Source: Sulfuricurvum sp. (lineage in GTDB: Bacteria; Campylobacterota; Campylobacteria; Campylobacterales; Sulfurimonadaceae). From it: 64,000 nucleotides of DNA. Shown here piece after piece: positions 9,247 through 17,907 of the stretch. Made by a program: the position numbers and the translations under genes. Under the pieces are notes generated by a model. That model made no database searches and was not told the DNA's origin. It saw nothing but the letters and a program-made list of their open reading frames with translations. Position 1 is the stretch's first letter, and each line of letters begins with the position of its first letter. Where the stretch lies: positions 1-64,000 of the forward strand of contig DYMK01000011.1 of assembly GCA_020721585.1 (NCBI GenBank). The letters run 5' to 3'.

Positions 9247-10383
9247 TTAGTCTTCGTAAATGGCAGTAAGGGTCATCGTTTGATTGTGAAGTTCACATTT
9301 TAACCGATCGACCACAAAAGGGGCAATCTCTCCATACGAGTAAAAACCCACCAAAGAAGCATTCTCACCCAAAGTATTCGCGACCTCCTCTAACTCATCG
9401 TCCACCAGTTGTCCCAGTACCAGCTTCCGTCCCACGCAACTGACCACAAGGGCAAGAGAGGGTTTATCATTGGCGATGGTAATCTCACACGCCGCCTTTT
9501 TTGCCCCTTCGACAAGATTATCAATATCGCATTTCATCAGTTTAACCAAATAGCCCTCAGGGACATCCCCCGCAAAAATAACCGATTTTGCTGCTTCATC
9601 AATCCCAACGATGGTTCTAATAACCTCCGAATCGTCTTCTTCTTTTTTGATGCTCAGAGGAAAGCGAAGTCCACTGTTGGGGAGTTGATCGGCATAGACC
9701 CCCAAATAGCGTTTGTACAAATCCAATGCGGGTTCGTCATCGATCTCATAAACGATATTGTCTTTGGAACGTACCACGACACGTTGGGCACCAAACTCAT
9801 TCCATCCCCCAAAACACCCACTGCTAATGGTTAACTTTTCCCCATAAAAGCCAATCGCTACGATCGTATTTTCTACCGCTTCACCATTACAAAAGACAAA
9901 AGTCTCTTGAAATCGCGCGCCATCACCTGCCAATCCACCTGTTGCCTCAACCCCATCAAGGCACTCATTGATCCCTCGTACCAGTTGTGAGCCATTCACA
10001 TGAACCCCATCTGAGATAATAAAAACGTGTTTAAGCCCCTCTTTGGTTAACTTGCCCACAAGGGTTGAGGAGAGTTCTTCGATATTGGCTCCCTCATAAA
10101 AATCGACGCTATGCACCTCAACATGGGAAGTCTCAAACGCAACCGCGCTCACCACCATAGGTCTAGAGGAGATGCTACTGCCCAAAATATTCCCCGATGA
10201 AGAGGCTCCTACAATATGACTGTGGGGGAATTTTTCTGACAAAAGTTTAAACGTCTCCCCTTTTTTAACCATCTGTGTATCGCCAAACGCGAAAACAATA
10301 TCGGCATTACGATTTTCCGCTATCCCTTGTGAGAGATAACGCCATACCCCATTTTCCTCTAAAATTACATTATCAATGGTCAT
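9247..10383 (-). CDS. FIST-domain sensory protein
   Basis: A 378-aa soluble protein with the FIST N and FIST C architecture. The N-terminal half has HIVGASSSGNILG and a glycine-rich GGLAGDGARF; the C-terminal half ends with LVGFYSYGEIAPF, characteristic of FIST_C. FIST proteins are thought to bind small ligands, possibly amino acids, and are often encoded beside kinases or cyclases. Here the gene lies between an HD-GYP response regulator (9 nt upstream) and a hybrid kinase (3 nt downstream), so the three are probably co-transcribed and the FIST protein is the likely input sensor (inference). The ligand cannot be read from the sequence. Confidence 0.9.
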   Translation of the reverse strand: MTIDNVILEENGVWRYLSQGIAENRNADIVFAFGDTQMVKKGETFKLLSEKFPHSHIVGASSSGNILGSSISSRPMVVSAVAFETSHVEVHSVDFYEGANIEELSSTLVGKLTKEGLKHVFIISDGVHVNGSQLVRGINECLDGVEATGGLAGDGARFQETFVFCNGEAVENTIVAIGFYGEKLTISSGCFGGWNEFGAQRVVVRSKDNIVYEIDDEPALDLYKRYLGVYADQLPNSGLRFPLSIKKEEDDSEVIRTIVGIDEAAKSVIFAGDVPEGYLVKLMKCDIDNLVEGAKKAACEITIANDKPSLALVVSCVGRKLVLGQLVDDELEEVANTLGENASLVGFYSYGEIAPFVVDRLKCELHNQTMTLTAIYED

Positions 10384-10392
10384 TACGACTCC

Positions 10393-11430
10393 TTAGTCCC
10401 CAAATTTAAAATAGATCTTGCGTATCTTATCGATATTTTTTTGAAACAGTTCCACCAGTTTGGGATCGAAATGTTTGCCCGATTCGTTGAGGACAAACGC
10501 GTATGCCTCCTCAAAACTCCACGGTTTTTTATACGCTCTTTCGGATGTCAAAGCATCAAAAACATCCGCAATCGCGGTGATACGACCATAAATATGGATT
10601 TCCTCCCCTTTTAAGCCGTGGAAATAACCACTTCCATCGTATTTTTCATGATGCTGCATGGCGATAATGGCACCCGCTTGCAAATAAGGATTTTTACTCT
10701 CTTTGAGGATCTCATACCCTATGATGGAGTGCGTTTTCATAATCTCATATTCATCTTCATCCAGCCTTCCTGGTTTTAGCAAAATATCATCTTGGATCCC
10801 AATTTTTCCTATATCGTGCAGGGGAGAGGCGAAAAAGAGAATGTCCTGCTCTTTTTCACACAGTCCATACTCACGCGCCAACAGCTTGGAATAGTGTGCT
10901 ACTCTGGCAATGTGACTTCCCGTTTCAGGATCGCGGTATTCGGCTAAACGGGAAAGGATGTTCAGCACTTCGTATTCCCGCATCACCAGTTCAGCGGTTT
11001 TTTTGTCAATCTCTTCTTGCAGTCGGCTATTAAAATTGGTGAGCTGAAGCTTAAGATGGATTATTTTGGAGAAATTTTTGATTTTAGCTTCAAGCTGCGC
11101 GATGTCAACCGGTTTGATTAAAAAATCGACTACCCCACAGTTGAGTGCTTCAAGTTTGAGTTCTTGGTCATCATTAATCGCCGTTACCATAATGGGCAAC
11201 AACTCCTCTTGCAGTAAAAGAGCCTCTTGTATCAGCTCCAACCCATTCATTTCTGGCATCATATAATCGACAAACATCAAATCCACACGATTGTTTTGAA
11301 TAAAGGCTAACGCCTCAAGAGGATTATCAAAACTTTGTACTTCCACACCGATCTCTCTGGCAATCCCTTCGATTAAAATAAGATTCAGATACGTATCATC
11401 AACCGATATTATTGTTAAGCCCTTTATCAA
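10393..11430 (-). CDS. Response regulator with HD-GYP-type phosphodiesterase domain
   Basis: The REC domain (residues ~1-120) has IISVDDT near the start, a phosphorylatable Asp in FVDYMMPEMNG and the Lys of IKPVD. After a coiled-coil linker comes an HD-GYP domain with GSHIARVAHYSKLLA, LHDIGKIGI and HHEKYDGSGY. In the signature motif the sequence is GYF rather than GYP. Such proteins hydrolyse cyclic di-GMP. I chose TTG 11430, preceded by GAGG at 8 nt, because the REC fold begins just after it; the open frame extends to 11565 but that extension is not REC-like. It is first in the operon with the FIST protein and hybrid kinase and is a plausible target of the kinase. Confidence 0.9.
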   Translation of the reverse strand: MIKGLTIISVDDTYLNLILIEGIAREIGVEVQSFDNPLEALAFIQNNRVDLMFVDYMMPEMNGLELIQEALLLQEELLPIMVTAINDDQELKLEALNCGVVDFLIKPVDIAQLEAKIKNFSKIIHLKLQLTNFNSRLQEEIDKKTAELVMREYEVLNILSRLAEYRDPETGSHIARVAHYSKLLAREYGLCEKEQDILFFASPLHDIGKIGIQDDILLKPGRLDEDEYEIMKTHSIIGYEILKESKNPYLQAGAIIAMQHHEKYDGSGYFHGLKGEEIHIYGRITAIADVFDALTSERAYKKPWSFEEAYAFVLNESGKHFDPKLVELFQKNIDKIRKIYFKFGD

Positions 11431-11734
11431 TACCCATACCTCACTTAAAAAATCAAATGAAAAGAGATATAGTAACGATTCTCCTCTTAAAGCAATAAAC
11501 GTTACCCCACAAACCGATACCCAATCCCCGTTTCGGTGATAATGCGTATGACGATTTTTTATCATTACACCGAAAAATGGACTCTGTGATAGGTTCCATC
11601 AACAACAAAACGACCACCATTGTAGACGTTTATTATAGGTGATGTGCTATCAGTGAGGTATCAAGATACGGATAAGGGGTATAAAGATAGTATCAAGAAA
11701 AACAATTCCCGCCTTAAGCGGGAATGAAAGAAGA
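11431..11734. other. Intergenic region between serA end and the signalling operon
   Basis: Some 304 nt with no convincing gene. It holds the serA terminator hairpin (11705-11725) at one end and, presumably, the promoter of the minus-strand REC-HD-GYP/FIST/kinase operon at the other. The frame is open upstream of 11430 but the translation does not look like protein. Confidence 0.6.
11695..11725 (-). terminator. Rho-independent terminator of serA, related to the palindromic repeats
   Basis: Perfect 8-bp arms (ATTCCCGC, 11705-11712 and 11718-11725) with a 5-nt loop. On the minus strand the stem is followed by TTGTTTTTCTTG, about 10 nt past the serA stop. The 8/5/8 geometry and the CATTCCCGC arm match the palindromes found inside hsdR and the radical SAM gene, so a repeat unit may serve here as the terminator. 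Confidence 0.7.
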
Positions 11735-13324
11735 TTAGATACGTGCGTACGAGACGCTAATGCACGCGTTAAGGGCAGAAAGTTCTTTGATGGTTTTATC
11801 ATTAACGGCAGAATCAACGATAATAACCGCCAATGCTTCACCGCTTTTGTTACGACCTAAGCGAAAATCAGCAATATTGACCTCATGTGCAGCTAAAAGC
11901 GTACCCACTTGCCCAATAACCCCTGGAATGTCCGTGTTTTTAAACAAGATCATATTTCCTTTGGGTTCAACATCAACATCAAATCCATTGATCTCAACAA
12001 TACGTTGAACATCATCATTAAACATGGTAGCACTGATCTCGATAACGTCTTTATCGGTCGTTAATCGAACTGTTACCAAATTTTTATAGACGATGCTAGA
12101 GGGAAGTTCTTCGGTCTCAACTTTGATACCACGTTCACTTGCCACAAAATCAGCATTTACGTAATTGATGGTATCGCCTGAAATATCGGCTAATGCTCCA
12201 ACGGTGACAAACGTTGCCAACGAATTGACATATTCTGCAATATCTCCACGACCACTCACTTTGATTGAGACAATGGAGGCTTTATTCATTTGGGAGGCTA
12301 GAAACCCGATTTTTTGCCCCATTTCAAGGAAGGGCTTCACAAAAGAGGGGATTTTCGTCTCATCAATGGGCAAATTCAACGCATGGGGATACGCAATCCC
12401 TTTTGCTGCTTCGATCGCTTGCTGTGCTGCTTCTACCCCAATGTTGTATTGAGATTCATACGTATTGGCACCCAAGTGAGGAGAGACACAAATGTTGTCC
12501 AAGTCCAGTAGTTTATTACTGGTTGCGGGTTCTTTGTTAAAGACATCGATCCCAGCAAAGCGAACTTTACCTGAAGCAAGACCCCCATAAAGGGCATCTT
12601 CATCGTACAATCCACCACGTGCGCAGTTGATAAGGACAACGCCATCTTTCATCTTGGCGATTTCATCCACACCAATCATCCCGATGGTCTCTTTGTTTTT
12701 TGGGGTGTGAATCGTGATAATATCACACGCTAAAATATCCTCAAAGTTGGTAGTATATTTAGCACCCAAATCGGTCGCTTTGGAAGGGTGAATATACGGG
12801 TCATACGCGATAACTTCCATCTCAAATGCTTTTGAGCGGATACCCACACGACTACCGATGTTACCAAAACCAATAACACCCAGTTTTTTCCCTTTTAACT
12901 CATACCCATACCATTTTTCCCGTTTCCAGATACGTTGGTTTTTTAGATGGTCGTGAGAATAGGGAAACATTCGCATACAAGAGAGCATATGGGTCATGGT
13001 TAATTCAACAGCAGCAATGGTATTAGCCGTGGGGACATTCATCACAATGATCCCCTCTTTGGAACACCCTGAAATGTCAACATTGTCCACACCCACACCA
13101 GCACGAACGATCGCTTTAAGCTTCCCTTTGCCCGCTTCAATGAATTTTTCATCAACATCGGTTGAGCTTCGTGTAATGGCAACATCTGCCATTGCAACGA
13201 CATCCAGCAACGCAACTTTATCCATATCAGCAGCAAAAATCATCTCAATTTTATCATCCTGACGAAGAAGGTTTAACCCCTCTTCATGGATGTGATCACA
13301 GACAACAATTTTAAATTTTTCCAT
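11735..13324 (-). CDS. serA: D-3-phosphoglycerate dehydrogenase
   Basis: First enzyme of phosphorylated serine synthesis, oxidising 3-phosphoglycerate with NAD. At 529 aa it is the long form. The 2-hydroxyacid dehydrogenase core has the Rossmann motif GFGNIGSRVG, INCARGGLYDE, and the catalytic Glu (NKEP) and His (SPHLGANT). An intervening substrate-binding domain follows (~310-450), then a C-terminal ACT domain (IPGVIGQVGTLLAAHEVNI) that usually mediates serine feedback. I start at ATG 13324 (MEKFK), with GAGGG upstream; a longer open frame adds ten non-conserved residues. It lies 52 nt downstream of rpsA, as in other Campylobacterota. Confidence 0.96.
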   Translation of the reverse strand: MEKFKIVVCDHIHEEGLNLLRQDDKIEMIFAADMDKVALLDVVAMADVAITRSSTDVDEKFIEAGKGKLKAIVRAGVGVDNVDISGCSKEGIIVMNVPTANTIAAVELTMTHMLSCMRMFPYSHDHLKNQRIWKREKWYGYELKGKKLGVIGFGNIGSRVGIRSKAFEMEVIAYDPYIHPSKATDLGAKYTTNFEDILACDIITIHTPKNKETIGMIGVDEIAKMKDGVVLINCARGGLYDEDALYGGLASGKVRFAGIDVFNKEPATSNKLLDLDNICVSPHLGANTYESQYNIGVEAAQQAIEAAKGIAYPHALNLPIDETKIPSFVKPFLEMGQKIGFLASQMNKASIVSIKVSGRGDIAEYVNSLATFVTVGALADISGDTINYVNADFVASERGIKVETEELPSSIVYKNLVTVRLTTDKDVIEISATMFNDDVQRIVEINGFDVDVEPKGNMILFKNTDIPGVIGQVGTLLAAHEVNIADFRLGRNKSGEALAVIIVDSAVNDKTIKELSALNACISVSYARI

Positions 13325-13376
13325 TAAACTAGCCCTCTCTCTACGCAACACCACTACCGTTTTGGGTAGTTGTACT

Positions 13377-15032
13377 TTATTTCAATTGATCTTTAATTAA
13401 ATCACCTAAACTATTGGACGCATCATCATTAATTTGGTTGAGCATCTCTTGGTCTTTGATACGCTCTAATTTACGTACGGAAAGACGGATACGATCCCGT
13501 TTTGCATCAATGACCATCACTACGGCATCAATTTTTTGACCGATAGAAAGCTCTTCGGGGGTCATTGGGAAAAGGTCTTCATTACGAATTAACGCATCAA
13601 CCCCATCTTCCAAGGATACAAAGACACCAAAATCTTTAATATCACGAACCGTTGCGCTCAAGACTTCATTGGTTCTGTGATTGGCAGCAAAACGGTCAAT
13701 AGGACTTTCTTCTAACGCTTTACGGTTAAGGGAAATTTTTTCATCTTCAGTATTAATTTTTGCAATTTTTACTTCAACTTCATCGCCTACTTTTAGCAAC
13801 TCTTTGCATTTAGCATTTTTATCCCATGAGAGGTCTTGGTTGTGCAATAACCCCTCAACGCCACCCACTTTAACAAACGCACCAAAATCGGTCAAAGAAG
13901 TGACTATCCCTTTAACCACATCCCCTTCACGGGTTTTTTTCATGAACTCCTCAAAAGGTTTTGGTTGAAGACGTTTATACGATACGCGCAATTTATGGGT
14001 GTTGGAGTTGATTTCGATTACTTCAACATCAATTTCTTGACCTAACGTCAAATAATCTTTAGGGTGTTTAATGTTTTTATCCCATGTAATTTCAGAGACG
14101 TGCAAGAACCCTTCAATATCATTACCAAGGTCAACAAAAATACCATACGGCTCAATATTACTGACCGTTACAGTAATGGTATCACCCTCTTCGAGTGCAT
14201 CTTCAACCTCTTTCCATGGATCGGATTGAACCGCTTTGATGGAGAGAGAAAGATGACGCTTGTCTTTATCGTAGGCGATCGCTTTTACCGTAACAACATC
14301 ACCCTCTTTATAGAGTTTTGATGGGTTAACCGGCCCTTTATAGCTGATTTCATTGTAATGAACCAATCCATCAATTCCACCTACATCAACAAACATTCCA
14401 TAGCTGGTAATTTTTTTGATGGTACCTTCGATGATTTTTCCCTCTTCCATAAGGGCATCAATAATCTCTTTTTTACGTTTACGTTCGTCATTAAAGAGTT
14501 TACGTCGAGATACTACGATAGAGGCTTCAGCAGGATCCACTTTAACCACTTGCGCTTTAATCGTTTTACCGACCACCTGATCGGTCTCTTTGAACGCTGC
14601 GAGAGAACGGGGAAGGAAGAAATGGACATCATCCGCTTCCAATAAATAGCCACCTTTGTTTTTCTTAGTCACCAATGCTTCAATCACAACTGACTCGAAA
14701 TCTTCTTTGTGAAGATTGATAAATGCCAAAGTTTTCTCTTGTTCAAGGACTTTTTTGTAGGAAATTTTTGGACGCTCATTATAATGTCCAATAACCATAA
14801 CGGTAATCTTATCACCCACGTTGAAGAGAAGATTCCCCTCAGCATCACGGATCTCATCTAAAGGTAAAATCCCCTCAAGCTTCTCACCAACACCTACCAA
14901 TGCACGATTATCGCTCTCTTGGATCTCAACGACTTCACCTTCTGTGATACGTGTGGACTCTTGCTCTTTGAACGATGCCTCCAGCATTTCAGCAAAATTT
15001 TCTTCTTCATACGCTTCGTTATCAAACGCCAT
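13377..15032 (-). CDS. rpsA: 30S ribosomal protein S1
   Basis: A 551-aa protein built of six S1/OB-fold RNA-binding repeats (e.g. GTIKKITSYGMFVDVGGI, VSNIEPYGIFVDLG, GIVTSLTDFGAFVKVGG, ATVRDIKDFGVFVSLEDG). It holds mRNA on the small subunit during initiation. The length and repeat number match the usual S1. It probably has its own promoter in the 77-nt gap upstream (perfect TATAAT at 15064-15069), in addition to read-through from uppS. The ATG at 15032 has AAGGGA upstream. Confidence 0.97.
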   Translation of the reverse strand: MAFDNEAYEEENFAEMLEASFKEQESTRITEGEVVEIQESDNRALVGVGEKLEGILPLDEIRDAEGNLLFNVGDKITVMVIGHYNERPKISYKKVLEQEKTLAFINLHKEDFESVVIEALVTKKNKGGYLLEADDVHFFLPRSLAAFKETDQVVGKTIKAQVVKVDPAEASIVVSRRKLFNDERKRKKEIIDALMEEGKIIEGTIKKITSYGMFVDVGGIDGLVHYNEISYKGPVNPSKLYKEGDVVTVKAIAYDKDKRHLSLSIKAVQSDPWKEVEDALEEGDTITVTVSNIEPYGIFVDLGNDIEGFLHVSEITWDKNIKHPKDYLTLGQEIDVEVIEINSNTHKLRVSYKRLQPKPFEEFMKKTREGDVVKGIVTSLTDFGAFVKVGGVEGLLHNQDLSWDKNAKCKELLKVGDEVEVKIAKINTEDEKISLNRKALEESPIDRFAANHRTNEVLSATVRDIKDFGVFVSLEDGVDALIRNEDLFPMTPEELSIGQKIDAVVMVIDAKRDRIRLSVRKLERIKDQEMLNQINDDASNSLGDLIKDQLK

Positions 15033-15063
15033 GCCTATTCCCTTATAACTATAAAATTGGCTG

Positions 15064-15069
15064 ATTATA
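15064..15069 (-). promoter_or_regulatory. rpsA promoter -10
   Basis: On the minus strand a perfect TATAAT lies 32-37 nt upstream of the rpsA ATG in an A/T-rich gap. A weak TTAGAA about 16 nt further upstream could be the -35. Campylobacterota sigma-70 promoters often lack a good -35. Confidence 0.55.
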
Positions 15070-15109
15070 ACGTAAAAATACTTGATTCTAACTATATATT
15101 TTGCTTTTG

Positions 15110-15799
15110 TTAGGGATTCAACCCACCAAAACGGCGTTCCCTTTGGTCAAAATCTTGAAGAATATCTTCCAACTCTTCGATTGAAAAATCAGGCCACAAA
15201 GTGGAGGTGAAAAAAAGTTCCGCATACGCGGCTTGCCATAATAAAAAATTAGACAAACGGATATCTCCCCCCGTACGGATAATCATATCCACTTTTCCAA
15301 ACAATGCCGTATCCAGATGCGCTTCGATATGTTCTTGCGTGGGAACCAAATTACGTGCTACTAAACGTTCCACAGCACGGGTAATTTCATCATGCGCCCC
15401 GTAATTAAGGGCAAGAACTTGGGTTAATCCCGTGTGATGAGCGGTTGTCTCTTTGACCAATTGAATCTGTTTTTTGAGGGCAGGAGAAAAAGGGGAGAGA
15501 TCACCGATGGTTTCAAAACGGATGTTATTTTTGACTAAAAGGGGCAGCTCATTTTTTAAATATTTCGTCATCAGCTTCATTAAAAATACCACTTCTAAGG
15601 CGGGACGTTTCCAATTTTCGGTACTAAACGCATAAAGGGTAAGATAATTAATCCCTCTGTCCGCACAAAAATGGGTGATTTCACGAACTTTTTTTGCCCC
15701 TGCTTCATGCCCAGATGAACGATTTTGACCCCGCTTTTGAGCCCATCGTCCATTACCATCCATGATAATTGCAATATGACTGCACCCTTTTTTTTTCAT
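15110..15799 (-). CDS. uppS: Undecaprenyl diphosphate synthase (cis-prenyltransferase)
   Basis: Condenses farnesyl diphosphate with isopentenyl diphosphate to make the C55 lipid carrier for peptidoglycan and glycan synthesis. The catalytic Asp is in IIMDGNGRWAQKRG near the N-terminus; RTGGDIRLSNFLLWQ and the C-terminal E-rich region are conserved; 229 aa is normal. I start at ATG 15799; TTG 15805 is in frame directly after the ispH stop. It belongs to the pheS-pheT-aroA-ispH run, so an isoprenoid precursor enzyme (IspH) and a user of its product are adjacent. Confidence 0.95.
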   Translation of the reverse strand: MKKKGCSHIAIIMDGNGRWAQKRGQNRSSGHEAGAKKVREITHFCADRGINYLTLYAFSTENWKRPALEVVFLMKLMTKYLKNELPLLVKNNIRFETIGDLSPFSPALKKQIQLVKETTAHHTGLTQVLALNYGAHDEITRAVERLVARNLVPTQEHIEAHLDTALFGKVDMIIRTGGDIRLSNFLLWQAAYAELFFTSTLWPDFSIEELEDILQDFDQRERRFGGLNP

Positions 15800-15805
15800 T
15801 AGCAA

Positions 15806-16633
15806 CTATCGCACCATTTCAATACGCGTAATCACCGATTGAATAATCCAATCGGGAGTCGATGCTCCTGCGCTGATACCACAAAATTCTTTACCTTCAA
15901 ACCACGACGACTGGACATCTTCAGCCGATTCAATATGATAACTATCACAACATTCATCCAAAGCAATAGCATACAGTTGTTTCGTATTAGACGAATTTTT
16001 GCCCCCAATAATAATCATAACATCCGCTTTTTTAGCAATTTTATGGGTCGCATCTTGATTATCAAACGTTGCATTGCAGATGGTATTAAAAACACGTACC
16101 TCTTTATGCGACATCATCAGTTGCGCAACAATCCCTTGATAATCCTCAATACGACGGGTAGTTTGGGCGACAACTGCTACGCGTTCCCGTAAGTGAAGCG
16201 TGGCTATCTCTTCAGCAGAATTAACCACATAAACGTTTCCTGTGGCGTAACTTTTTACCCCTTTGATTTCAGGATGCTCTTTATCTCCAAAAATAATAAT
16301 ATCGTACCCCAAAGCAGACATCTCTTCACAAATTTGTTGTGGCTTAGTAACGTAAGGACAGGTTGCATCGACCACATTCACTTTACGTGTCCGTAACAAG
16401 GCTAATTCTTCTTTTGGGATACCATGCGTTCGGATAACAGCGGTCTCTCCGGATTGAAAGCTCTCTAAATTTTCACTCAATGCCACATTAAAATCGCGCT
16501 TCAGTCGCTCTATCTCATTGGGATTATGGATCAAAGGGCCATACGTAGCGGAATTTTTGTTTTCTTCGGCAATCTTAATCGCCCGTTTCACCCCAAAGCA
16601 AAATCCATAACTTTCGGCTAACGCTATTTTCAT
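15806..16633 (-). CDS. ispH: 4-hydroxy-3-methylbut-2-enyl diphosphate reductase
   Basis: Last step of the MEP pathway, giving IPP and DMAPP with a [4Fe-4S] cluster. The three cluster cysteines are visible: [10 protein letters not shown] (C12), VVDATCPYV, and [12 protein letters not shown]. The EHPE motif is in [10 protein letters not shown], and SNTKQL follows near the end; 275 aa is typical of the short form. It overlaps aroA by 4 nt and is followed 6 nt later by uppS. In H. pylori the gene also lies between aroA and rpsA (recalled gene order). Confidence 0.97.
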   Translation of the reverse strand: MKIALAESYGFCFGVKRAIKIAEENKNSATYGPLIHNPNEIERLKRDFNVALSENLESFQSGETAVIRTHGIPKEELALLRTRKVNVVDATCPYVTKPQQICEEMSALGYDIIIFGDKEHPEIKGVKSYATGNVYVVNSAEEIATLHLRERVAVVAQTTRRIEDYQGIVAQLMMSHKEVRVFNTICNATFDNQDATHKIAKKADVMIIIGGKNSSNTKQLYAIALDECCDSYHIESAEDVQSSWFEGKEFCGISAGASTPDWIIQSVITRIEMVR

Positions 16634-17907
16634 CGAATAACCCCAGTACAGTGACCTAATAACTCAAAAAAATTGGGGAAAGAGGTATTGATGCACTCCA
16701 CATCCTCAACCTCCATACCACAGCGTAATCCTGCAATACAAAAACTCATTGCGATGCGATGGTCTCCATAACTATTAACCGTGGCTTTGCGTAACGTTCC
16801 CCCCACAACGGTGTATCCATCGGGATATTCGTGCGTTGCAATACCGCACAGATTGAGATTATCCACCACCGTTTTAATACGATCGGATTCTTTTACCCGT
16901 AACTCTTCAGCATTTTTAATGGTACTTTCCCCTTGGGCACACGCCATAGCAATCGAAAGTGCGGGAAGTTCATCAATGAGCCATGCAATATTTTCCTCTA
17001 CGATTACCCCTTTTAAGGGGGCATATTTGACCGTAATGGTACCGATGGGTTCGTATTTTTCGCTCTCTATCGCATAGGTAATATCTGACCCCATCCGTTC
17101 TAAGACTTTGAATGCTTCAATCCGGGTAGGATTAAGGGTCACCCCCTCAATGACCACTGACGCATTGGGGGTAATGGCTGCAGCAACCGCAAAGAAAAAT
17201 GCACTGGAAGGATCGGAGGGAACGCGTATATCCAAGGGGGAAAGCGGTTTTTCAAGCGGTGAAATTTTGGTGGTTAATCCCTCAATCGCAATCGTTGCCC
17301 CCATACCCAAAAGCATCCGTTCGGTATGGTCACGACTTAATTGAGGTTCACGAAAGCTGCACACACCATCGGAACGTAACGCCGCTAAGATCATCGCACT
17401 TTTGACTTGTGCGGAGGCGATTTTGGATTCATAGTCAAACGCATGAAGGGAAGCTCCCCGAATGGCTAGCGGGGCTAAATCACCCCCATTTCGTCCATCC
17501 AAAGAAGCTCCAATGGCACGTAATGGTTGGGTCACCCGTTTCATAGGACGACGTTTAAGGTATTCATCTCCCGTAAGGACAAAATGCCCTTTTGCTGAGG
17601 AGAGCAACCCACAAAACAACCGCATCCCCGTCCCCGAATTGCCGCAATCCAAAATATCGCTGGGTTCGTGAATACCATCGGATTTAATGGTAATGACCAT
17701 CCCATCATCTTCCACTTTTGCCCCTAATTGACGGACAATTTCGAGGGTATTTAAGGTATCTTCTGCCCGTAAAAAATTTTCAATACGGCTTTTCCCCTGT
17801 GCCAACAAAGAGAACATCGCACAACGATGAGAGATGGATTTATCAGGAGCAATGGCATTCGTGTGCAAGCTAAATACATCCGAGGGATAAACACTCACAC
17901 GCATCAT
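16630..17907 (-). CDS. aroA: 3-phosphoshikimate 1-carboxyvinyltransferase (EPSP synthase)
   Basis: Sixth shikimate-pathway step, joining PEP and shikimate-3-phosphate. Visible motifs: [14 protein letters not shown] at the N-terminus, [12 protein letters not shown], a central [12 protein letters not shown], and [10 protein letters not shown] near the C-terminus; 425 aa is normal. The start overlaps the pheT stop by 4 nt and the end overlaps ispH by 4 nt, indicating tight translational coupling. Confidence 0.97.
   Translation of the reverse strand: MMRVSVYPSDVFSLHTNAIAPDKSISHRCAMFSLLAQGKSRIENFLRAEDTLNTLEIVRQLGAKVEDDGMVITIKSDGIHEPSDILDCGNSGTGMRLFCGLLSSAKGHFVLTGDEYLKRRPMKRVTQPLRAIGASLDGRNGGDLAPLAIRGASLHAFDYESKIASAQVKSAMILAALRSDGVCSFREPQLSRDHTERMLLGMGATIAIEGLTTKISPLEKPLSPLDIRVPSDPSSAFFFAVAAAITPNASVVIEGVTLNPTRIEAFKVLERMGSDITYAIESEKYEPIGTITVKYAPLKGVIVEENIAWLIDELPALSIAMACAQGESTIKNAEELRVKESDRIKTVVDNLNLCGIATHEYPDGYTVVGGTLRKATVNSYGDHRIAMSFCIAGLRCGMEVEDVECINTSFPNFFELLGHCTGVIR

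Noticed and set aside
9409-9834. 141-aa plus-strand open frame
   Set aside because: Antisense to the FIST gene, no RBS or family resemblance.
13325-13376. Hairpin ACTACC/GGTAGT between rpsA and serA as terminator
   Set aside because: Short 6-bp stem with no T-run, and the gene pair is probably co-transcribed.
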